From Acetothermia bacterium UBA3571 (lineage in GTDB: Bacteria; Bipolaricaulota; Bipolaricaulia; Bipolaricaulales; Bipolaricaulaceae): a stretch of DNA of 64,000 nt. Where the stretch lies: positions 1 to 64,000 of the forward strand of contig DFNI01000011.1 in assembly GCA_002375995.1 (NCBI GenBank), written 5' to 3'. Position numbers and translations under genes: made by a program. Positions within the stretch are counted from its first letter, which is position 1, and every line of letters starts with the position of its first letter. The notes under the pieces are model-generated. The model had not been told where the DNA came from, did no database searches, and worked only from the letters and a program-made list of their open reading frames with translations. Below are positions 30,887 through 39,946 of the stretch, in pieces.

Positions 30887-32101
30887 ATGGAAAAAACACA
30901 AGAAATCCTGGAGACGATCCGAAAGGACACCGGGGGACTACGCCCCCACTACGAACGCTACTCCCTCTTGGCAGTGGCCGATACCATCCTCGATATATTC
31001 GATGTGCCCCAGGGGGGTCGGTCGCTGCGGGAGGAATTGGGGATCGCGCGGGCCGAGAAGGCGGTGAGCTTCATCGTGGACGGGCTGGGGTACCTCAAGC
31101 TAGAGGACCTCGTTGAGAAAGGCCTCGTGGACCTTTCACTTTTTGACGTCTATATTCCACTCACCTCGGTCTTTCCTCCCACCACTACCACCGCGCTCAC
31201 GAGCCTCTCCACCGGGGTGAGCCCCGTCGTCCACGGGATCCTGGGCTACAAGCTCTTCCTCCGCGAGGTCGGCGCGGTGGTGAACATGATCAAACTCTCT
31301 ACCCCCGGCGCCCCCAGTGACTCCATCAAGAACGTGGGCGTGGAGTTGGAAAAGTTCGTCGCCGTTCCCACCATTTACGAGCGCCTGAAGGAGAGAGGGG
31401 TGAAGTCATATCTCTTTTTGCCCAAGTACATCGTGAATTCCGGGCTTTCGGGAATACTGTATCGTGGTGTAGAAGAGATCGTTCCCTTCATCAGCCTTTC
31501 CGACCTCTTCGTGTTGTTGAAGGAAGCGTTACAACGGCCGGAGAGGGCATTGCTGGGGGTGTACTGGCCGGTCACCGACACCCTAGGGCACCTTTACGGC
31601 CCTGAGTCGGAGCCGTTTTCCCGGGAAGTTTCCCTATTTTTCCGCACTATGGCTGAGGCCTTCCTGGGACGAGGAACGGGAGTTCCGGTATTGGTGACCG
31701 CGGACCACGGGTTCGTGGGGATAGACCCTGAGGCTGACCTCATCGACGTCAAAGCGAGTCCAGAGCTCATGAGCTCCATTATCTTTCAGCCCGTGGGCGA
31801 TTTGCGCGCGGGGTACTTCTTCGTGCGGGAGGGAAAGAAGGAGGTGGTGCGGGAGTACCTCGAGCGGAAGTATCCCGGGGAATTCCTGGTGATGGACACC
31901 GAGGAGGCCTTGGAGGGGAAGCTCTGGGGGCTGGAGGAGCCCGATGAGGGGGTGCGGGCGCGCCTGGGGAATATTGTGGCGCTGGCCCGGGGACGGAAGC
32001 TCTTTTTCTGGCCGGAAGGCGAGGAGTTCGTACTGCGCGGGATGCACGGCGGGCTCACCGATCGAGAACTCCTCGTCCCTTTCCTCATCTCCCATGCATG
32101 A
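30887..32101 (+). CDS. Alkaline-phosphatase-superfamily phosphodiesterase/nucleotide pyrophosphatase-like protein
   Basis: The 404-aa protein has the two-metal superfamily sites: FIVDGLGYLKLEDL (first Asp), the nucleophile region PPTTTTALTSLSTG, then GVYWPVTDTLGHLYGP (Asp and His) and LVTADHGFVGI (Asp-His). This matches type I phosphodiesterase/nucleotide pyrophosphatase-like proteins and phosphoglycerate-mutase-like relatives; substrate unknown. It has no signal peptide, so it acts in the cytosol. The ATG at 30887 follows TATAAT closely; a longer in-frame start overlaps the opposite-strand DUF6485 gene and is rejected. A cupin gene and mnmA follow. Confidence 0.85.
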   Translation: MEKTQEILETIRKDTGGLRPHYERYSLLAVADTILDIFDVPQGGRSLREELGIARAEKAVSFIVDGLGYLKLEDLVEKGLVDLSLFDVYIPLTSVFPPTTTTALTSLSTGVSPVVHGILGYKLFLREVGAVVNMIKLSTPGAPSDSIKNVGVELEKFVAVPTIYERLKERGVKSYLFLPKYIVNSGLSGILYRGVEEIVPFISLSDLFVLLKEALQRPERALLGVYWPVTDTLGHLYGPESEPFSREVSLFFRTMAEAFLGRGTGVPVLVTADHGFVGIDPEADLIDVKASPELMSSIIFQPVGDLRAGYFFVREGKKEVVREYLERKYPGEFLVMDTEEALEGKLWGLEEPDEGVRARLGNIVALARGRKLFFWPEGEEFVLRGMHGGLTDRELLVPFLISHA

Positions 32102-32112
32102 AAGGAGGCTCC

Positions 32113-32466
32113 ATGGCGGTGGTCAAGCGGATCTCTGAGGTGGAGGCACGGGACATCTCCGATGGCACGGAGGTCGTCAACGTGGTGAAACAGCTGCTCA
32201 TCGGGCCCAAAGACGGGGCCCCCACGTTTGCGGTGCGGCTCTTCACGTTGGGCGCGGGAGGACATACCCCGAAACACAGCCATCCCTTCGAGCACGGGGT
32301 GTTGGTGTTGGAGGGAAAAGGAGAGCTGTGGACCGAGCAAGGAACCCACGGGCTCTTCCCTGGCACGGTGGTCTTCGTCGCCCCAAATGAGAATCACCAG
32401 TTTTTGAACACCGGGTCCAGTCCCCTCAAGTTCATTTGTATCGTGCCCAAGCACGTGGAGGAGTAA
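32113..32466 (+). CDS. Cupin-domain protein
   Basis: The 117-aa single cupin has motif 1 (GGHTPKHSHPFEHGVLVLEGKGEL) with three His and one Glu metal ligands and motif 2 (FVAPNENHQFLNTG). These small cupins may be metal-dependent isomerases, dioxygenases or sugar-binding sensors; no substrate can be assigned. AAAGGAGG precedes the ATG at 32113. It lies 11 nt after the phosphatase-like gene and 7 nt before mnmA. Confidence 0.9.
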   Translation: MAVVKRISEVEARDISDGTEVVNVVKQLLIGPKDGAPTFAVRLFTLGAGGHTPKHSHPFEHGVLVLEGKGELWTEQGTHGLFPGTVVFVAPNENHQFLNTGSSPLKFICIVPKHVEE

Positions 32467-32473
32467 GCGGCGT

Positions 32474-33523
32474 ATGGCCGAAAAGGTCCTCGTGGGGATG
32501 TCGGGGGGCGTAGACTCCACTGTCTGCGCCTATCTCCTTTTGGAGCAGGACTACCGCGTGTACGGCCTCACCCTCTGGCTTTGGGATCCCAAGGGGCCAT
32601 ATGAGAACCAGTGCTGTTCTGTAGACGCGGCTTCCTTGGCTGCCAGGGAGCTCGGCATCCCCCACGAGACCGTTCAAGCCCACCGGGAGTTCCGCAAGCT
32701 CGTGATCGAGCCCGCCCTGCGGGCATACAGGGAAGGGAAAACGCCCAATCCGTGTACCTTCTGCAACCGCGAGGTGAGGTTCGCCCTCCTTTTACGGGAA
32801 GCCGAGAAACGCGGCATCCCCTACATCGCCACCGGCCACCACGCGAGGATCCGCGAGCGAGGCGGAAAGCGTGTTCTCCTGAGGGGACGGGATCCGACAA
32901 AGGACCAATCCTACTTCCTTTATTCGCTTACCCAAGAAGAGCTTTCCCAGGCCATTTTTCCCATAGGGGAGCTGACCAAAGAGGAGGTCAAGCGGATCGC
33001 CCGGGAGAAGGGCTTCACCGCCGCTTACCTCCACGAATCCCAGGACCTCTGCTTCGCGCCGCGGGGGATCGGGGAGCTCGTCCCGGATGCCCCATCGGGC
33101 CCCATTGTGGACCTTTCAGGAAGAGTTTTGGGCTCACACAGAGGGCTTCCCCACTATACCGTGGGCCAGCGGCGGGGCCTGGGGATTTCCACCGGCGAGC
33201 CCCTGTATGTGGTGGCCCTGGATCCGGTTCGGAACGCAGTGGTGGTGGGGCCGGAGAGCGCCCTTTACGCCGAGGGCCTTGTGGCGGGGGAGCTTACCTG
33301 GATCGTCGGGGAGCCCCCGGGGGAGCAGTTCTCCTGCGAGGTACAGATCAGGTACCGGGCTTCCCCGGTGCGTTGCGAAGTAGAACTCCGGGATAACAAA
33401 GCTTACGTCAAGTTCGAGAAGGCCCAGCGGGCGGTGACCCCCGGCCAGGCAGCGGTCTTCTACCGCGGGGAGGAGGTCCTGGGCGGCGGCGTCATCGAAC
33501 GCCCCCTGAAAGGGGGGCCTTAG
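32474..33523 (+). CDS. mnmA: tRNA-specific 2-thiouridylase MnmA
   Basis: MnmA thiolates U34 of tRNA-Lys, Glu and Gln at C2 using ATP. The 349-aa product has the PP-loop (VGMSGGVDSTVCAYLL, residues 8-23), the catalytic Cys in NPCTFCNREV (about 97-99), DQSYFLYSL and the second catalytic Cys in SQDLCFAP, followed by the C-terminal beta-barrel. Length is normal. It is the last gene of the operon; a hairpin lies downstream at 33604. Confidence 0.97.
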   Translation: MAEKVLVGMSGGVDSTVCAYLLLEQDYRVYGLTLWLWDPKGPYENQCCSVDAASLAARELGIPHETVQAHREFRKLVIEPALRAYREGKTPNPCTFCNREVRFALLLREAEKRGIPYIATGHHARIRERGGKRVLLRGRDPTKDQSYFLYSLTQEELSQAIFPIGELTKEEVKRIAREKGFTAAYLHESQDLCFAPRGIGELVPDAPSGPIVDLSGRVLGSHRGLPHYTVGQRRGLGISTGEPLYVVALDPVRNAVVVGPESALYAEGLVAGELTWIVGEPPGEQFSCEVQIRYRASPVRCEVELRDNKAYVKFEKAQRAVTPGQAAVFYRGEEVLGGGVIERPLKGGP

Positions 33524-33595
33524 CCTACGGGAAGCGGCCCCGAGGTCAGCTACACGATCAAAGGGGACGTCACTCCCAGTCCCGTTCGGGGTGAA

Positions 33596-33626
33596 ACCAA
33601 AAAGGAGGCCGGGGATCCCGGCCTCC
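33596..33626 (-). terminator. Terminator of the TIP49-like gene
   Basis: A 10-bp stem GGAGGCCGGG/CCCGGCCTCC (33604-33613 with 33617-33626) around GAT. On the minus strand it is followed by TTTTTGG, a good intrinsic terminator for the gene at 33660; on the plus strand the T-run after it is weak. Confidence 0.75.
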
Positions 33627-33659
33627 GGGTTTGCTCGCAAATCGGTCCGAAAGCTCGCG

Positions 33660-35021
33660 TTACGCCAGGAGCCTTTCCTCGTATTCCCGCAGATATCGGG
33701 TGCTCTTCCTCACGTCGGCAAAAAGCCCCTTCACGCGCTCCACGTCCTCGGGGGTTATCTTCCCGTGGCCGTTTTCTCTGGCCACTTCCGCCGCGGGCCG
33801 AATCATCTGAACCGCATACCGAAGCGAGCTTTCGGCCCCGATCCGAGTTAGGAGTTCCAGCGCCTCCTCCTCGGCTTCCACCCCTTCCTCACGCATCCTG
33901 ATCGTTAAGATCTCTCGGACTTCCTCGGCCTTATAGGGACGCGTGGTGATGATGAGGAGGCGATCCAGGAGGTCCAGAGGGATCCCGTGGGGGGAAGAAA
34001 TATCGGTCCCCCGGACCTTGGTCACGCCGCGGTTGCTGGCGAGGATGATCACCGGGGCCAGTTCCGATTCCATGGCCCGATTGAGGAAGGCGAAGGCTTC
34101 GATATCCAGCATGGCCACTTCATCTATGAAAAGGACCCCGGGTATGATCTCGGCGGTCCCCTCTTCTACCCTCTCCTTCACCATCTCGTCTACCCGCTGC
34201 CGCACCTCGGGATCGATCTCGGCACGCTCGGGGGCCCCGAAGAAAAGGGAAAGCATTCCCCCGCCCCGACGGGCGTTTATCTCGTCCAGGTCGTTCAGGG
34301 TCATGGTGTAGACGAACTCCTTTTCTTTCTCCACCGGCCCGGTGGGACGGGGGACCGGCTTCTCGGAGGCCGCGGCGATCTCGTACGTCTCGGAAGCCTT
34401 CTCGGAACGCCCCACGCGGATCACGCGGCCCGTTTCCGCATCGATCTGGATCACGTCGCCCATGGAGATCCCCTGGTTGATCATGGAGACAGTAATGGAG
34501 CTTCCCACGTTAAAGGTGCGCCGGTCGTCGGTGGTCTCCAGGGTCAGGCGGGCGGACTCGGGGATCTGTTGGTAGGGGTTATAGGGATGGCGAGCGAGCT
34601 TCACATCGAAGGCAGTCACCTCGCCCTCGTAGACCTTGCGGAGCTCGTGGAGCCTGACGCCGATGGCCTTACGCATGGCCTGCATGAGGACCTCCGTTTT
34701 CTTCATCTCCGCGGAGTAGATCTCGGACCCGCTCAAGGAAACAAACGGGACATCGGCCCCGAGCTCCCGGGCGATGGCGATAGCGATGGCTGTCTTCCCC
34801 GTGCCCGGAGGACCGGCCAGGAGGATGGCCCGGCCGGCCATCCGGCCTTCTTTTATCATGCGGACCACGATCCCCGCGGCCTCCCGGGCCTCGGTCTGTC
34901 CCACCATACCGTCGGCCACGGGGCGGGCCTTGAGGCCATCCAACCCTAAGCCCTTGATGTGGCTGTGGGCGCCGATCCTCTCGAATTTCTCACCGGAAAT
35001 GGGTTTTATCTCCGCCGCCAT
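33660..35021 (-). CDS. TIP49/RuvBL-type AAA+ ATPase (pontin/reptin family)
   Basis: The 453-aa protein is a full-length homologue of archaeal and eukaryotic RuvBL1/2, not of bacterial RuvB. It starts with the HSHIKGLGLD signature, has DGMVGQTEAREAAGIVV, Walker A GPPGTGKT (70-77), SLSGSEIYSAEMKKTEVLMQA, the inserted OB-like domain II (about 120-290), Walker B LFIDEVAML (DEVA in place of DEVH), sensor 1 ASNRG, the HGIPLDLLDRLLII segment and the sensor-2 region SLRYAVQ. Eukaryotic members form hexamers in chromatin remodelling and snoRNP assembly; the bacterial role is unknown. It stands alone between two terminator or promoter regions. Rare in bacteria, probably acquired. Confidence 0.95.
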   Translation of the reverse strand: MAAEIKPISGEKFERIGAHSHIKGLGLDGLKARPVADGMVGQTEAREAAGIVVRMIKEGRMAGRAILLAGPPGTGKTAIAIAIARELGADVPFVSLSGSEIYSAEMKKTEVLMQAMRKAIGVRLHELRKVYEGEVTAFDVKLARHPYNPYQQIPESARLTLETTDDRRTFNVGSSITVSMINQGISMGDVIQIDAETGRVIRVGRSEKASETYEIAAASEKPVPRPTGPVEKEKEFVYTMTLNDLDEINARRGGGMLSLFFGAPERAEIDPEVRQRVDEMVKERVEEGTAEIIPGVLFIDEVAMLDIEAFAFLNRAMESELAPVIILASNRGVTKVRGTDISSPHGIPLDLLDRLLIITTRPYKAEEVREILTIRMREEGVEAEEEALELLTRIGAESSLRYAVQMIRPAAEVARENGHGKITPEDVERVKGLFADVRKSTRYLREYEERLLA

Positions 35022-35155
35022 CCTGCACCTCCTTCCGGATAAGCACCGTCCGGAAACCCGAAGGATCGTTGGGATCGTCCAAGTAAAGGGCGCTTTTTAT
35101 CGCTAGCCGGGCCCAGGATTTCGGGCCTCCCGAGCCCTGTCCCACTTTCCCACCA

Positions 35156-35161
35156 ATTATA
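35156..35161 (-). promoter_or_regulatory. -10 element upstream of the TIP49-like gene
   Basis: TATAAT on the minus strand, 135 bp before the ATG at 35021, inside an A/T-rich patch (35150-35180). No convincing -35. The roughly 130-nt leader shows no recognised riboswitch. The rest of the 35022-35300 gap holds nothing I can identify. Confidence 0.4.
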
Positions 35162-35300
35162 GAAAAACTTTGCAAAGGTAGCAGTGCAAGGTTTTTTTCG
35201 CTTTCCCTACGCCCACGGTCCAGGGAGGACCGAGCTATCCTGGGCCTCCACAAGCGAACGGTACCATTGACCCTTGCGGTTCCTGGCGTAAAAGTAGGTT

Positions 35301-36092
35301 GTGTTTCTGAGAAGGTTCAAGCGGAGGAGATTGCGATCTTCGGAATTTCCCGCTTCCTGGGTTTCCACCTTGGAGCGGAACTTCCTCCATTATCGACTGC
35401 TTCCGGAAGAAGACCTGCAGGAGCTCTTCGGCCACATCCTCGTCTTCCTCCACGAGAAGAAGTTCTTCGGGGGCGGCGGATTCGAGGTGACGGAAGAGGT
35501 GAAGGTGACGGTGGCGGCGTATGCCTGTTTACTTCTTTTGCACCGGGAGACCAATTACTTCCCGCGCATGCGCACCGTGGTGGTTTACCCTACCGAGTAC
35601 CTAGCCCCCTATCGGGAGGAAGATCCCATCGGCGTGGTGGTGGAGGGATACCAGGTCCGATCTGGGGAGGCGTGGCAGCGGGGGCCGGTGGTGTTGTCGT
35701 GGGAGGCGGTGTTGCGGGACTCCCAGCGGGCCCGGGGATGCCGGCACGTGGTGATCCACGAGTTCGCGCACCAGCTGGATTACGAGAGCGGGAGCGCCGA
35801 GGGGACACCGGCCATCGGGGGAAGGTTGCCGGCGGAGGAATGGCGCCGGGTGATGCGGGCGGAATACCGACGCCTGCGCCGGGAAGCTCTCTTGGGGAGG
35901 CCCACCCTCCTCGATCGCTATGGGACCACGAGCCCTGCGGAGTTCTTCGCCGTGGCGGTGGAGGCGTTCTTCATGTGCCCCCAAAGGCTTCACCAACGGC
36001 ATCCCGACCTCTACAGGTCTTTGGCGACGTTCTTCCGCCAGAACCCTGCCACGGACTGGCATCATCCGCCCGAGGTGGAGAAGCTGGGCTGA
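35301..36092 (+). CDS. MtfA-like zinc peptidase
   Basis: MtfA-family peptidases are cytosolic zinc metalloenzymes; in enterobacteria MtfA inactivates the repressor Mlc. The 263-aa product has the catalytic helix HVVIHEFAHQLDYESG (HExxH) and a downstream glutamate region SPAEFFAVAVEAFF as third ligand, plus YFPRMRTVVVYPTEY. The GTG start at 35301 follows a weak AGTAGG. The next gene is 14 nt downstream. Confidence 0.88.
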   Translation: MFLRRFKRRRLRSSEFPASWVSTLERNFLHYRLLPEEDLQELFGHILVFLHEKKFFGGGGFEVTEEVKVTVAAYACLLLLHRETNYFPRMRTVVVYPTEYLAPYREEDPIGVVVEGYQVRSGEAWQRGPVVLSWEAVLRDSQRARGCRHVVIHEFAHQLDYESGSAEGTPAIGGRLPAEEWRRVMRAEYRRLRREALLGRPTLLDRYGTTSPAEFFAVAVEAFFMCPQRLHQRHPDLYRSLATFFRQNPATDWHHPPEVEKLG

Positions 36093-36106
36093 AAAAGGAG
36101 GAAAAA

Positions 36107-36970
36107 ATGCGGCTTCCTAGTATCTTCGCGGTCTTCCTGCTTTTAAATCTCTCCACGATGGGGGAAGAACTCGTGGAGAGCACGGGGCTTTGGGCCGTCG
36201 ACGGCGACACCATCGTGGTGGAGATAGCCGGCAAACGGGATGAGCTTAGGATCATGGGGATTGACGCGGTGGAGCGGCAAGGATGCTTAGGGAAGGAAGC
36301 GGTGGAGTTTGCGCAGGGATTGATAACGCGCACTCTCTGGCTCGAGCTCGATCCGGAAAAGGGCCTCGAGCGCCGGGACCGGAACGGGAGGCTCCTCGCC
36401 CACGTCTTCCTTGCCCCGGTACAGACCCCGGGGTCGTCGCTGGCCGTAACCTTGGTCAGGGAAGGCTTCGCCAAGCTGGACGTCCGGGACGTGAAGGACA
36501 TCTGGGGCGAGGACTATTTCGATATCCGCTATACCCCTTGGATCATCCACGCGCAGATCCTGGCCGCCCTCGAGAGGCAAGGGTGGTGGGGAGAATGTGA
36601 CCCCCTCCTCGATGCGGACCTCGTGATCGCGGCGATAAAACATTGGGGAAATGATGAAATCGTGTACATCGTGAACCGTGGAAACGAGGTTCTGGACCTT
36701 GCCGCCGGTTGGGCCCTCACCAGCCATCCTTCACAGGCCCTGGATTTCGGCCGCTATACCCGCGAGCTCCTCCTCCCGCCCGGTTGGATCCTCCGGGTTC
36801 ACACCGGCCCGATTAACTCCGGTCGCAAGGGGGAGTTCGTGGTGAACCGAGAGGCAGGGCTCATCGATTGGTACTGGACCGGGCGAAAGATCTGGCGTCG
36901 TGAGGGAGATGTGGCGCAGCTGATCTTTGGTGAAACTGTGGTGTATGAATATCGCTACCCCGAGCGTTAA
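36107..36970 (+). CDS. Exported staphylococcal-nuclease-like protein with lamin-tail domain
   Basis: The 287-aa protein has a signal peptide (about 1-18), an SNase domain and a C-terminal lamin-tail domain. The SNase part shows VVDGDTI-like AVDGDTIVVEI (30-40), RIMGIDAVE, CLGKEAVEFA and RDRNGRLLAHVFL (Arg, Glu catalytic region), then EGFAKLD. The lamin-tail part (about 180-287) has EIVYIVNRGNEVLDLAAGWAL, LPPGWILRVHTG and a terminal WRREGDVAQLIF. SNases cut DNA and RNA with Ca; lamin-tail domains often anchor exported nucleases. AAAGGAGG precedes the ATG. Likely a secreted scavenging nuclease. Confidence 0.9.
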   Translation: MRLPSIFAVFLLLNLSTMGEELVESTGLWAVDGDTIVVEIAGKRDELRIMGIDAVERQGCLGKEAVEFAQGLITRTLWLELDPEKGLERRDRNGRLLAHVFLAPVQTPGSSLAVTLVREGFAKLDVRDVKDIWGEDYFDIRYTPWIIHAQILAALERQGWWGECDPLLDADLVIAAIKHWGNDEIVYIVNRGNEVLDLAAGWALTSHPSQALDFGRYTRELLLPPGWILRVHTGPINSGRKGEFVVNREAGLIDWYWTGRKIWRREGDVAQLIFGETVVYEYRYPER

Positions 36971-36973
36971 GAC

Positions 36974-38134
36974 TCAACGCTTTCGACGCTGAAGCGCAGC
37001 CTCGAGGGAGCGGATGAGCCGAGCCACGGAATCGGTGCGGAGTTCGATGGCACCGTATCGGCAGGCTTCGTGACAGCACATACACCGAATGCAACTCCGC
37101 CGATCTATCCGCGCGCGCCCGCCGTCGATCGCGGCGGCCCCTGTGGGGCAGGCGCGCACACAGGCCCCGCAGCCCACGCACCTTTCCAACACCACCACGG
37201 GACGTGCCTGTAGGTGCCGGGTGGCCCAGCGGGTAAGGATCCGGGGGAGGCGCCCCAATGCCTCCCCCGCTGCCGGTGGCAACCGGAAATTCTCCACCCT
37301 AACCGAGGCCATCTCCTCTCCCACGACCTCGATCTCCGCAGGATCCCCGGTCCCTAAGCCCCGGTCGTGGGCGTGGCGGGTGGTCCAGACCCGCAGGGGC
37401 TCGAGACCCACGATGGACTGGGCCACGGCATCCACCGCCACCGCGTCTTCCCCAGCGACGATGAGACCGATCTCCCGGGGGGCCCCGTTGGCGGGCCCAG
37501 CGCCCTCCATTCCCACCACTGCGTCCATAATCGTGAGGGCTGGCCGCGCTACTGAGAAGATGTCTACGAGGAGTTGGCAGAACTCCGCGGGTCGAGGATG
37601 GTCCCCGTGGAACCGGGTGCGGAGCCCCGCGGGGACGACGCCGTAAAAGTTCTTCACCGCACCGGTGAACAAGGTGAGGGAGTGGGTCTTGAGCTTGGGG
37701 AGGTTCACAATTACGTCAACCTCGAGAAGGGCTCTGGCAATATAGACCTTATCCAAAACCGCGCCGTCCACCTCAACCTCTGTAAACCCCTTTTCCCGCA
37801 GATTCAGAAGCTCCACTCCCAACCGGGCGCAGGTCTCGCGGTAGCCGGAGACCTCAAAGCTTCGGGGGTCGTGCACGTCGTCCCCCACAGTGATGTGAGG
37901 GGTGATCTCGCGCAGGAGGGAAAGGACGGCCTCCGTGAAGGCCGGGTGGGTAATAATGGCGCGTTCCGGGGGCGAGGGCGGTGGGAGGAGGTTCACCTTC
38001 ACGAACACCTCGGCGCCCCGGGAGACAAACCGCTCCAAGCCCCCGATCATATCCAGGGCACGCCCCACCGCGTCGCGCAGCCCGGAGGACCTATAGCCTT
38101 CCGCCCGCACCACCGCCACCCGGGTGTTGGCCAT
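36974..38134 (-). CDS. DUF362 protein with two C-terminal [4Fe-4S] clusters
   Basis: The 386-aa protein has the DUF362 domain (VFVKVNLLPPPSPPERAIITHP, ADVIVNLPKLKTHSLT, GAVKNFYGVVP) and a bacterial-ferredoxin-like tail with CVGCGACVRACPTG and CIRCMCCHEACRYG, eight Cys for two [4Fe-4S] clusters. Members are predicted electron-transfer or maturation proteins, common in anaerobes. It ends the lyase cluster, 21 nt after the LeuC-type gene, so it may supply electrons to or mature a cluster enzyme. Confidence 0.9.
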   Translation of the reverse strand: MANTRVAVVRAEGYRSSGLRDAVGRALDMIGGLERFVSRGAEVFVKVNLLPPPSPPERAIITHPAFTEAVLSLLREITPHITVGDDVHDPRSFEVSGYRETCARLGVELLNLREKGFTEVEVDGAVLDKVYIARALLEVDVIVNLPKLKTHSLTLFTGAVKNFYGVVPAGLRTRFHGDHPRPAEFCQLLVDIFSVARPALTIMDAVVGMEGAGPANGAPREIGLIVAGEDAVAVDAVAQSIVGLEPLRVWTTRHAHDRGLGTGDPAEIEVVGEEMASVRVENFRLPPAAGEALGRLPRILTRWATRHLQARPVVVLERCVGCGACVRACPTGAAAIDGGRARIDRRSCIRCMCCHEACRYGAIELRTDSVARLIRSLEAALQRRKR

Positions 38135-38155
38135 CGCCTACGGAACTAGGGACCT

Positions 38156-39412
38156 TTACCCTATGAGCTTTCGGGGATCGGTGATCTTCCCGGTGACGGC
38201 GGCCGCGGCGGCCACCGCGGGGGAGGCCAGGTACACCTCGGCCTCCGGGGACCCCATCCGGCCCTTGAAGTTCCGGTTGGAGGTGGAGACGCAGGCCTCG
38301 CCCGGGGCCAACACTCCCTCATGGGCCCCGAGACACGGCCCGCACCCGGGGTTCAGGACCAACGCCCCCGCGGCGGCGAATCTCTCGAGCAGACCCTCCT
38401 TGGCCGCCTCGACCCACACCTCCCGCGATGCCGGGAGCACCAGCATCCGGACCCCCTCAGCCACCGGACGCTCCCCCATCACCTCCGCCGCCAGCCTCAG
38501 ATCCTCTAGTCGGCCGTTGGTGCAGGTTCCCAGGACCACCTGGTCCACTTTTATCCCCTCCACCTCGGAGACCGGCACCACGTTGTCCACGGTGTGGGGA
38601 CAAGCCACCTGGGGCGGAAGGTCCGAAAGATCGAACCGATACACCTCCTCATAATCCGCGTCGGGGTCGGGATAGATGGGCTCGTAATCGGTGACCCCCC
38701 GCTCTCGGAGGTACGAGAAGGTGGTCTCGTCGGGGGCGACGTAGCCGTTCTTGGCCCCCATCTCCGCGGCCATGTTGCAGAGGACGAGCCGCTCGGAGAT
38801 GGACATCCCCTCCACCAGCGGGCCGGCGAACTCCACCGAACGGTAGAGGGCCCCGTCGGCCCCGAGCTTTCCGATGAGGTGGAGGATCACGTCCTTGGCC
38901 ACAACAAGCTCCGGGAGCGTCCCGGAAAGCTCGATCCTGATGGTGGTGGGGACCTTGAGCCAGAGCTTCGAGGTGGCCCACAAGGCCGCCATCTCGGAGC
39001 GGCCGATCCCGGCGGAGAACGCCCCCAACGCCCCGTAGGTGGTGGTGTGGGAGTCCGCCCCCAGGATCAGCCACCCGGGGCGCGCCAATCCCTCCTCCAC
39101 CACCACCTGGTGGCACACACCCCGGCCAACGTCGTAGAACCGGATCCCCTGCGCCCGCACGAACTCCCGGATCTCCTTGTGGTTCTCAGCGTACTGCACC
39201 TGGGCGGCGGGGACGACATGGTCCAGGATCACCACGAACCGCTCCGGCTCCCGCACCCGCGCTAGGCCCAGTTTCCCGAAGATCTTCTTGATGGCGGCGG
39301 TGTTGTCGTGGGACATCCCCAGGTCCGGAGTGGCCTCCACGATCTGTCCCGGGACGGCCTCCCGAAGCTCCGCCTTCCGCGCCAGGATCTTCTCCGCGAA
39401 CGTCTTCCCCAT
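38156..39412 (-). CDS. LeuC/homoaconitase-type dehydratase large subunit
   Basis: The 418-aa protein belongs to the aconitase-superfamily large subunits (LeuC/HacA): SHDNTAAIKKIF, ILGADSHTTTYGALGAFSAGIG, and the [4Fe-4S] ligands in LGTCTNG and NPGCGPCLGAHEG. The first part of the family's EPIY/Y motif is present. The separate small (LeuD-type) subunit is not in the window. Substrates of the family include isopropylmalate, homocitrate, citrate and methylated malates. Position among citrate lyase genes points to isocitrate/citrate or mesaconate/citramalate rather than leucine synthesis; this is inference. Confidence 0.9.
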   Translation of the reverse strand: MGKTFAEKILARKAELREAVPGQIVEATPDLGMSHDNTAAIKKIFGKLGLARVREPERFVVILDHVVPAAQVQYAENHKEIREFVRAQGIRFYDVGRGVCHQVVVEEGLARPGWLILGADSHTTTYGALGAFSAGIGRSEMAALWATSKLWLKVPTTIRIELSGTLPELVVAKDVILHLIGKLGADGALYRSVEFAGPLVEGMSISERLVLCNMAAEMGAKNGYVAPDETTFSYLRERGVTDYEPIYPDPDADYEEVYRFDLSDLPPQVACPHTVDNVVPVSEVEGIKVDQVVLGTCTNGRLEDLRLAAEVMGERPVAEGVRMLVLPASREVWVEAAKEGLLERFAAAGALVLNPGCGPCLGAHEGVLAPGEACVSTSNRNFKGRMGSPEAEVYLASPAVAAAAAVTGKITDPRKLIG

Positions 39413-39415
39413 GGC

Positions 39416-39946
39416 TCACCCCCCCACGGTCTCGAAGCAGGTAAAGTCGGCGTGGTGGATCACCACGCCCTCGGGGGTGCGGGGATGGGGGTCGCCCTCC
39501 TTGGAATGGGTCCCGATGATGTGGAGGACCTCCGGGGGAAGCCCCTCGGCATACGCCAGCGCCACCCCGGAGAAGGGGTGCCGCAGGACCTTTCCGCCGG
39601 CGGACTTCTGGAACTTCCCGTCCCGCTCCTCTATCTCCAGGAGCTTTCCCACGTCGTGGAGCAGCGCCCCCGCGAGCAAAACGTCCCGGCGGAGCCGCAC
39701 CCGGTCCCCGAAGACCTCGGCGAAAGTCTCATAGACCCCGTGGGCAATACGAGTCACGGCCCGGACGTGGTCGGCGTAAGAGAGCCCCGTCTCTTTCAGG
39801 AGCGTGAACGGGATCCGCTCCATGTCCGCCGGGGTCCACCCGCCCTCCCGCAGGGCCCGCTCGTAGGTGTGGATCACCCCCTCCCGCAAGCCTTCATCCT
39901 CGATCCACCCGATCTCGGGGAGTACCCGCAGGATCTCGTCCCTCAT
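39416..39946 (-). CDS. HD-domain phosphohydrolase
   Basis: The 176-aa protein has an HD core with LLAGALLHDVGKLLEIE (about 92-108) and upstream His (ERALREGG...ADHVRAVTRIAHG) and a late His (IHHADF) as metal ligands. HD proteins hydrolyse nucleotides or phosphoesters. ATG 39946 overlaps the citF stop by 4 nt. Its place inside the citrate lyase cluster, where prosthetic-group genes normally lie, suggests a link to the dephospho-CoA-derived cofactor, but nothing proves it. Confidence 0.87.
   Translation of the reverse strand: MRDEILRVLPEIGWIEDEGLREGVIHTYERALREGGWTPADMERIPFTLLKETGLSYADHVRAVTRIAHGVYETFAEVFGDRVRLRRDVLLAGALLHDVGKLLEIEERDGKFQKSAGGKVLRHPFSGVALAYAEGLPPEVLHIIGTHSKEGDPHPRTPEGVVIHHADFTCFETVGG

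Noticed and set aside
35267..36106. Long in-frame extension upstream of the SNase gene
   Set aside because: It overlaps the MtfA-like gene in another frame and is low-complexity; the signal peptide and ribosome site place the start at 36107.
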